Shown piece after piece: positions 1 to 4,416 of a stretch of DNA of 6,086 nucleotides (position 1 is the stretch's first letter; each line of letters begins with the position of its first letter). The stretch is taken from the NCBI GenBank assembly GCA_003170655.1, contig PMYY01000237.1:1-6086 (forward strand), read 5' to 3'. Made by a program: the position numbers and the translations under genes. Origin of the DNA: Nitrospiraceae bacterium. Lineage in GTDB: Bacteria; Nitrospirota; Thermodesulfovibrionia; Thermodesulfovibrionales; Dissulfurispiraceae. The notes beneath the pieces are model-generated. The model ran no database searches. It saw nothing but the letters and a program-made list of their open reading frames with translations, and was not told where the DNA came from.

Positions 1-898
1 ACTCCTTGAGCATCTCCATGTCGAATCTCGTTCGCTGCTCTATCCGCTGAGATAATGCCAGTTCGCCGTTGTTCCTGAACCAGCGCGCCCTGTCTTCCAT
101 CTCCTCCAGTATCGCACCGATGGCTCTTTCGAGCTTATGCTGGGGCGTTATCCAGTGGCTGTTGGGATAGAGAATGAGCTTCCTCACCCTTTTCAACTTT
201 GCGCCTGTGAGCGAGTCGAACTCATGGATCGCATCTATGTCGTCCCCGAAGAATTCGATCCTGACCGCCCGGTCGAGAGAAAAGGCCGGGAAGACCTCTA
301 CGCTGTCGCCGCGCACCCTGAAGCTTCCGCGTTTGAACTCCATGTCGGTGCGAACGTAGAGTATTTCTACAAGCTTCTTCAGGAATTCGTCGCGCCTGAT
401 CCGCATGCCTTCTTCCATGACGATATGCATATTGAGATAATCCTGCGGCGAGCCGATACCGTAAATGCACGAGACTGAAGCAACAACGATGACATCATTC
501 CGTTCGAGAATGGACATAGTCGCAGAGTGCCTGAGCCGGTCGATGTCGTCATTGATCATCGAGTCTTTATCGATGTAGGTATCTGATGCCGGGAGGTAGG
601 CCTCAGGCTGGTAATAGTCATAATAGCTAACGAAGAATTCAACCGCGTTTTCCGGAAAGAGCTCCCTGAACTCGCCGTAGAGCTGGGCCGCCAATGCCTT
701 GTTATGGGCGATGACGATGGCCGGTCTGTTCACATTCTTTATGACGTTGGCGATGGTAAAGGTCTTACCCGATCCCGTGACGCCGAGCAGCACTTGGTGC
801 TTATCGCCTGTTATGAGCCCTTCGGTAAGTTCCGATATCGCCCTTGGCTGGTCGCCCTTTGGAGTGAAGTCTGTCCTTAATTTAAATTCATCCACCAT
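1..898 (-). CDS. uvrB: UvrABC excision repair helicase subunit UvrB, N-terminal part (cut by left edge)
   Basis: UvrB is the damage-verifying ATPase of nucleotide excision repair. It is loaded onto DNA by UvrA and then recruits the nuclease UvrC in the cytoplasm. Reading the minus strand from ATG at 898-896 gives 299 codons with no stop before the window edge, out of about 660-680 in a full protein. Visible marks are the start region with FTPKGDQPRAI (residues 11-21), the Walker A loop GVTGSGKT (39-46), the AHNKALAAQLYGE segment, and the beta-hairpin region with SYYDYYQPEAYLP (91-103) that locks onto damaged DNA. ASVSCIYG (140-147) and FRVRGDSVEVFPA of the UvrA-contacting domain (193-205) follow. 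The later helicase motifs and the C-terminal UvrC-binding helix lie outside. The codon just upstream of the ATG is a stop, so this start is well fixed. No Shine-Dalgarno sequence precedes it. The gene is divergent from purF. Confidence 0.98.
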   Translation of the reverse strand, partial: MVDEFKLRTDFTPKGDQPRAISELTEGLITGDKHQVLLGVTGSGKTFTIANVIKNVNRPAIVIAHNKALAAQLYGEFRELFPENAVEFFVSYYDYYQPEAYLPASDTYIDKDSMINDDIDRLRHSATMSILERNDVIVVASVSCIYGIGSPQDYLNMHIVMEEGMRIRRDEFLKKLVEILYVRTDMEFKRGSFRVRGDSVEVFPAFSLDRAVRIEFFGDDIDAIHEFDSLTGAKLKRVRKLILYPNSHWITPQHKLERAIGAILEEMEDRARWFRNNGELALSQRIEQRTRFDMEMLKE

Positions 899-925
899 TT
901 ATGTTAGAATAAGTTTGTTGTCGGA

Positions 926-953
926 GTAAACGGGCTGTGGGAGGCTGGTTTAC
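926..953. promoter_or_regulatory. Inverted repeat, possible operator between uvrB and purF
   Basis: GTAAAC (926-931) and GTTTAC (948-953) form an exact 6-bp inverted repeat with a 16-base spacer. The half-site centres are 22 bp apart, about two helical turns. The right arm overlaps a -35-like TTTACA (949-954) reading toward purF. This arrangement would suit a dimeric repressor, but 6-bp dyads also arise by chance. It is not a LexA box of either standard type and not a full PurR box, so the regulator is unknown. Confidence 0.3.
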
Positions 954-976
954 ACTCTCACTTATCGCTCGATACA
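949..976 (+). promoter_or_regulatory. Candidate weak promoter for purF
   Basis: TTTACA (949-954) matches the sigma-70 -35 consensus at five of six bases. It is followed after 16 bases by GATACA (971-976), a poor -10 with three of six matches. A start site near 983 would leave a leader of about 34 bases before the purF ATG at 1017. The weak -10 keeps confidence low. Confidence 0.22.
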
Positions 977-1016
977 CATTTCATCATTTTCCTTTTTGAA
1001 AAGAGCCATCGGTCCA

Positions 1017-2450
1017 ATGGGAAAAACATACAGCTGTTGCAGCAAGCCACCGTTCCATGACATCCACGAGGAGTGCGGCATCTTTGGTGTCTTCGGCCAT
1101 CCTGAAGCGGCCAACCTCGCTTATCTCGGCCTTTACGCCCTCCAGCATCGGGGGCAGGAAGGCGCTGGCATATGCTCTAGCGACGGAAAAACTCTTCACC
1201 TCGAAAAGTCAATGGGCCTTATTTCCGATATCTTCAACGAAAAAAGGCTTAAACGGCTTCCGGGCGATTCGGCAATAGGCCATAACCGCTACTCCACCGC
1301 CGGAAGCAGTGTCCTCAAGAATGTCCAGCCCCTACTCGCAAACTATGCCCTCGGCTCCATAGCTATAGCCCACAATGGCAACCTCGTAAATGCCGAACAG
1401 ATGCGCAACGAACTCGAAACCGAGGGGGCCATATTCCAGTCGTCATCTGACAGCGAAGTGATCCTGCATCTTATCGCAAGGGCTAAAAGCGAAGACCCTT
1501 ATGAACGCATAACCGAAGCCCTAAAAGACGTGCGTGGAGCATTCAGCCTCGTCTTTTTAAGGGAGAACGAAATGATAGCATTGCGTGATCCCTTCGGCGT
1601 TCGGCCTTTAGCCATTGGCAAGGTAGACGACGCTTATGTCGTCGCTTCGGAAACCTGTGCTTTCGATATCATCAACGCGCAATACATCAGGGACGTCGAA
1701 CCCGGCGAGATGGTAATCATCAACGAAAACGGGATCAGGTCTATACAGGCACTCAAGAGCCCCCGAAAAGCCTTCTGTGTTTTCGAATTCATTTACTTTT
1801 CAAGGCCGGACAGTTATATCTATAACCATACTTGTGTCAATACTATACGCAAGAATTTCGGAAAGCAGCTCGCAATCGATTCGCCGGCCGATGCCGACAT
1901 CGTGATACCCGTGCCGGATTCGGGCGTTCCTGCAGCTGTCGGCTTTGCGGAGCAAAGCGGCATCCCTTTCGATTTCGGACTAATCAGGAACCACTATGTC
2001 GGAAGGACCTTCATCGAGCCGAAACAGAGCATACGCCATTTCGGCGTCAAGATAAAACTTAACCCGGTGCGCTGCCTCCTCGAAGGTAAACGTGTTGTGG
2101 TCGTCGACGACTCGATCGTAAGAGGCACCACCTCTAAAAAAATCATAAAGATGATTCGTGAGGTCGGAGGCGCCAAGGAGGTCCATATGCGGATCAGCTC
2201 GCCTCCCACCATCGGCCCCTGTTTTTACGGCATCGATACCCCGACCCGTCAGGAACTCATCGCATCGACGCACCTCGTCGAAGAGATACGGAAATATATT
2301 ACAGCCGACAGCCTATCTTACCTCAGCATCAGCGGACTGAGAGGAATCGTCCCAAACCCCGATGATTATTGCACCGCGTGCTTTGACAATAAATACCCGA
2401 TCATGTTCCCGAGGGAAAAGTCGGCCCAGATGGAATTGTCTTTCGCGTAA
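1017..2450 (+). CDS. purF: Amidophosphoribosyltransferase (glutamine PRPP amidotransferase), iron-sulfur type
   Basis: PurF catalyses the first committed step of purine synthesis: PRPP plus glutamine gives 5-phosphoribosylamine. From ATG 1017 the protein has 477 residues, normal for the family. The N-terminal Ntn-hydrolase glutaminase domain begins at Cys20 in HEECGIFGVFG, so a 19-residue propeptide must be removed, as in Bacillus PurF. QHRGQEGAG (43-51), the NRYSTAG segment and AHNGNLVNA are glutaminase motifs. The phosphoribosyltransferase domain carries the PRPP loop VVVVDDSIVRGTT (360-372). Cys254, Cys402 and the pair Cys452/Cys455 (CTAC) match the four 4Fe-4S ligands of Bacillus PurF, predicting an oxygen-sensitive structural cluster. 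An in-frame TTG at 996 would add seven residues, but it has no ribosome binding site. The ATG has a loosely placed AAAAGAG at 999-1005. The gene is divergent from uvrB, and the next gene starts 55 bases after its stop. Confidence 0.97.
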   Translation: MGKTYSCCSKPPFHDIHEECGIFGVFGHPEAANLAYLGLYALQHRGQEGAGICSSDGKTLHLEKSMGLISDIFNEKRLKRLPGDSAIGHNRYSTAGSSVLKNVQPLLANYALGSIAIAHNGNLVNAEQMRNELETEGAIFQSSSDSEVILHLIARAKSEDPYERITEALKDVRGAFSLVFLRENEMIALRDPFGVRPLAIGKVDDAYVVASETCAFDIINAQYIRDVEPGEMVIINENGIRSIQALKSPRKAFCVFEFIYFSRPDSYIYNHTCVNTIRKNFGKQLAIDSPADADIVIPVPDSGVPAAVGFAEQSGIPFDFGLIRNHYVGRTFIEPKQSIRHFGVKIKLNPVRCLLEGKRVVVVDDSIVRGTTSKKIIKMIREVGGAKEVHMRISSPPTIGPCFYGIDTPTRQELIASTHLVEEIRKYITADSLSYLSISGLRGIVPNPDDYCTACFDNKYPIMFPREKSAQMELSFA

Positions 2451-2505
2451 TAACATACATAAAAAATAGGCATCTGTAGCTGTCGGCGATCCCCTTACTT
2501 AAACA

Positions 2506-3633
2506 ATGATACTCGATACCATACGAGCAATCTATAAAACTAACCTCAGCGTGAAAGCTGGTGAGAGGGTCCTCGTCTTCACCGATATGCCGACACCTTC
2601 CGAAACTATTGATGCCCACGACAGCTGCAGACGTGACGGACTCAGGTATATCGCCATGTTGACTGCTGAGGTGGGTAGGTCCTATACGAAAAAAATCCTT
2701 TATAAGGAATTCCCAGCACCGGGCAGTCATGGAACAGAGCCACCGGTCGAACTCTGGGAAACCGCCTTTGGAAGGAAAACTATCGGGAAGCTCCAAAAAA
2801 AAGGCTTGCTTGCACCACTGCTAAAAAAAGAGCTCCCGGACAGCGGCATTAAAGAGGCCGAAGAAGTATTAAGAAGCGCCAAATCCGAATCGGTCAGCGC
2901 AGTCATCGCCCTTTCAAATTATTCTACCAGCCATACCCGTTTCAGGGATTTCCTGACCAGGATTTGCGGATGCCGCTACGCGAGCATGCCCCTCTTCGAT
3001 GTGTCTATGCTCGAAGGCTCTATGCATGTCGACTGGAAAGCCTTGGCAAAGAGGACTCATGCCCTCGAACAGATCGTCAATACTGCTGAATATGTCGAGA
3101 TATCGACACCCAACGGCACGCATATTCGTCTGTCGAAAAAAGGCAGACGGGCTCTGTCCGACACCGGTGTCCTTACCAAGAAAGGTTCCTTCGGGAATCT
3201 ACCGGCAGGAGAGGTCTTTCTCGCACCTCTCGAAGGCACTGCTGAGGGGAAACTCGTTCTCCAGTGGGCGCCGACGCGTGAGCTTGAAGAACCGGTGACG
3301 CTCACAATTAACAATGGAGTCGTCGTCGATGTTACAGGAAATGAACCTTTTGTCGATTATCTGAAATTCAAACTCGCTGAACGGGAAGCGAACCGGAACA
3401 TCGCTGAATTAGGCATCGGCACGAACCCTATGGCAAAGAGGCCGGACAACATCCTCGAATCCGAAAAGATTCTCGGCACAATCCATATCGCACTGGGCGA
3501 CAACAGCTCCTTCGGGGGAAAGGTGAAAACACCTTTTCACCAGGATTTTGTATTCTTTAAACCCACCTTGACCTTGATTACGGCTTCCGGCGAAAAAGTT
3601 AGGATACTCGACAAGGGCGTTCCGCTTTTCTGA
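2506..3633 (+). CDS. M29-family aminopeptidase (leucyl aminopeptidase, AmpS/AmpT-like)
   Basis: This 375-residue protein resembles the M29 (COG2309) metallo-aminopeptidases, cytoplasmic enzymes that remove N-terminal residues from peptides using two metal ions. Family marks are the N-terminal VKAGERVLVFTD (16-27), SNYSTSHTRFRDFL (137-150), and YASMPLFD (158-165) with a following VDWKALAKRT. The likely metal and catalytic residues lie in the C-terminal half: Glu236 in NLPAGEVFLAP, Glu301 in NIAELGIGTNP, His327 in TIHIALGDN, and His345/Asp347 in FHQDF. The tyrosine I recall seven residues after the first histidine in thermophilic M29 structures is Ser334 here, as in other distant COG2309 members, so the substrate and activity are uncertain. 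ATG 2506 is the first start after an in-frame stop at 2500-2502. No convincing Shine-Dalgarno precedes it. It may be read from the purF transcript, since I see no terminator in the 55-base gap. Confidence 0.85.
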   Translation: MILDTIRAIYKTNLSVKAGERVLVFTDMPTPSETIDAHDSCRRDGLRYIAMLTAEVGRSYTKKILYKEFPAPGSHGTEPPVELWETAFGRKTIGKLQKKGLLAPLLKKELPDSGIKEAEEVLRSAKSESVSAVIALSNYSTSHTRFRDFLTRICGCRYASMPLFDVSMLEGSMHVDWKALAKRTHALEQIVNTAEYVEISTPNGTHIRLSKKGRRALSDTGVLTKKGSFGNLPAGEVFLAPLEGTAEGKLVLQWAPTRELEEPVTLTINNGVVVDVTGNEPFVDYLKFKLAEREANRNIAELGIGTNPMAKRPDNILESEKILGTIHIALGDNSSFGGKVKTPFHQDFVFFKPTLTLITASGEKVRILDKGVPLF

Positions 3634-3661
3634 TCCGTCTAGATGTAAGGACACGCATGCC

Positions 3662-3700
3662 TTGTCAACCCTACAAATTTATCCTGCATTTTAGTACAAT
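3662..3700 (+). promoter_or_regulatory. Candidate promoter elements upstream of cutA
   Basis: The 85-base gap before cutA is AT-rich. It contains a -35-like TTGTCA (3662-3667, five of six) and a -10-like TACAAT (3695-3700, five of six), but the two are 27 bases apart and cannot pair as one sigma-70 promoter. TACAAT alone would start RNA right at the Shine-Dalgarno site, and TTGTCA with its best-spaced partner (TGCATT, 3685-3690) has a poor -10. A promoter here is plausible but not demonstrated. Confidence 0.2.
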
Positions 3701-3706
3701 AAAAAC

Positions 3707-3713
3707 AAGGAGG
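3707..3713 (+). promoter_or_regulatory. Strong Shine-Dalgarno site of cutA
   Basis: AAGGAGG lies five bases before the cutA ATG at 3719 and is a full match to the anti-Shine-Dalgarno core. It fixes the cutA start and contrasts with the absent or weak sites before uvrB, purF and the M29 gene. Confidence 0.85.
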
Positions 3714-3718
3714 ACCTC

Positions 3719-4042
3719 ATGGAAGCCCTGGTCGTCTACATCACCGCCCCTAACGAAGAAGAGGCTGCCAAGATCGCCAAAATCCTCGTCGAAGAACGCC
3801 TCGCCGGATGTGTAAATATTATTAAAGATATCAGATCGATCTACTCCTGGCAGGGAAAGTTAGAGGACGAAAAAGAGGTCCTCATGATCGTCAAGACAAG
3901 GCTTGAGCTCTTCAGTGCCCTTACTTCAAAGGTCAAAGAGCTGCATTCTTATACGGTACCGGAGGTCATAGCGATGCCCATAGTAGACGGATCTGAAGAG
4001 TACATCAAATGGCTTAAAGAAGCGACGACCCAAAATCAGTGA
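3719..4042 (+). CDS. cutA: Divalent cation tolerance protein CutA1
   Basis: CutA1 is a small, very stable trimeric protein of ferredoxin-like fold related to PII. It is linked to copper and other divalent metal tolerance in E. coli, but its molecular role is unsettled. At 107 residues the length is typical. Conserved features are VVYITAPNEEEA (5-16), the LAGCVNI stretch with Cys31, IYSWQGKLEDEKEVLMIVKT (41-60), and the C-terminal LHSYTVPEVIAMP (75-87) with His76. Cys31 and His76 line up with metal-binding residues proposed for the E. coli protein. A second E. coli cysteine in the first strand corresponds to Ile8 here. The start is set by a strong Shine-Dalgarno site. Its stop overlaps the start of the next gene by GTGA, so the two are probably translated together. 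Confidence 0.96.
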   Translation: MEALVVYITAPNEEEAAKIAKILVEERLAGCVNIIKDIRSIYSWQGKLEDEKEVLMIVKTRLELFSALTSKVKELHSYTVPEVIAMPIVDGSEEYIKWLKEATTQNQ

Positions 4043-4353
4043 AAGAAGAAATTTATACCGATATCATCTGTAAAAGCTTCTGCCGCTATTTCAAAGAAGG
4101 TAAGGAAGAAATGCATTGCGGCGGCTATCAATTCCTCGTCGGCAACTTCACCATTGCCGAATTACGCCGGCTGGCCGATCTCCCCGACAGACCAGAAGAG
4201 ATTAAGAGCCTGCTTCCACCTGGCGATGAAAATCTCTTCAGACTCGTATGCGATCCGTGCGACTTTCGAATAGACGGCTGCGACTTTCGAGAGAACCGCT
4301 CCGGTCCTCCCTGCGGGGGTTATATTCTCATAGACAGGCTTGTTCACAGTTGA
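4039..4353 (+). CDS. Small cysteine-rich protein of unknown function, coupled to cutA
   Basis: I do not recognise a named family. The 104-residue product has seven cysteines (11, 15, 27, 71, 74, 81, 92) in two clusters: CKSFC with HCGGY at 26-30, and CDPCDF...GCDF with PCGGY at 91-95. Both clusters end in CGGY, suggesting two related metal-binding halves. The second contains CDFR twice, seven codons apart. No signal peptide or membrane segment is visible, so it is probably cytoplasmic and may bind zinc or an iron-sulfur cluster; that is inference from cysteine spacing. The GTG start (4039) lies inside the cutA stop (GTGA), implying translational coupling, and it has no good Shine-Dalgarno of its own. 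An internal ATG at 4111 has an AAGGA-type site upstream but would drop Cys11 and Cys15, so I prefer the GTG. The pairing with cutA hints at metal handling but does not prove it. Confidence 0.8.
   Translation: MKEEIYTDIICKSFCRYFKEGKEEMHCGGYQFLVGNFTIAELRRLADLPDRPEEIKSLLPPGDENLFRLVCDPCDFRIDGCDFRENRSGPPCGGYILIDRLVHS
4258..4290 (+). repeat. Short direct repeat encoding CDFR twice
   Basis: TGCGACTTTCGA occurs at 4258-4269 and again at 4279-4290, in the same reading frame and exactly seven codons apart. Identity at every wobble position, not just in protein, suggests a small internal duplication or strong constraint inside the cysteine-rich gene. Confidence 0.7.
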
Positions 4354-4390
4354 TTCCTCAGCCCCGCTAGTAAGCATTCGACCTTAGCCT

Positions 4391-4416
4391 GGGCTGGAGA
4401 TTGTATGTCAGCCTTT
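4391..4416 (+). terminator. Possible weak hairpin between convergent genes
   Basis: GGCTG (4392-4396) can pair with CAGCC (4409-4413) around a 12-base loop, with one extra G-T wobble outside, followed by only TTT on the plus strand. A competing partner, CAGCCC at 4359-4364, lies upstream. The hairpin reaches into the last codons of the opposing gene. The stem is short and the U-run poor, so this is at best a weak terminator for the cutA side. Confidence 0.2.

Noticed and set aside
137..478. 113-codon open frame on the plus strand
   Set aside because: It lies wholly inside the clearly conserved uvrB frame on the other strand, and its translation resembles no protein.
926..941. Possible PurR box before purF
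   Set aside because: GTAAACG resembles only one half of the gammaproteobacterial ACGCAAACGTTTTCGT site. The second half is missing at the right spacing.
935..957. Possible LexA box for uvrB (CTGT followed by ACA)
   Set aside because: CTGT at 935-938 and the ACA near 952 are too far apart for CTGT-N8-ACAG, and no Gram-positive GAAC-N4-GTTC type site is present.
2451..2505. Terminator or small RNA between purF and the M29 gene
   Set aside because: I found no stable stem followed by a T-run. The A-run after the purF stop has no preceding hairpin.
2401..2796. 131-codon open frame on the minus strand across the purF/M29 junction
   Set aside because: It overlaps the 3' end of purF and the well-supported N-terminal part of the M29 gene. 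It has no recognisable motif and is best explained as a shadow.
3634..3670. Terminator after the M29 gene
   Set aside because: Only 4-bp pairings (AAGG with CCTT, GACA with TGTC) are available and no T-run follows them.
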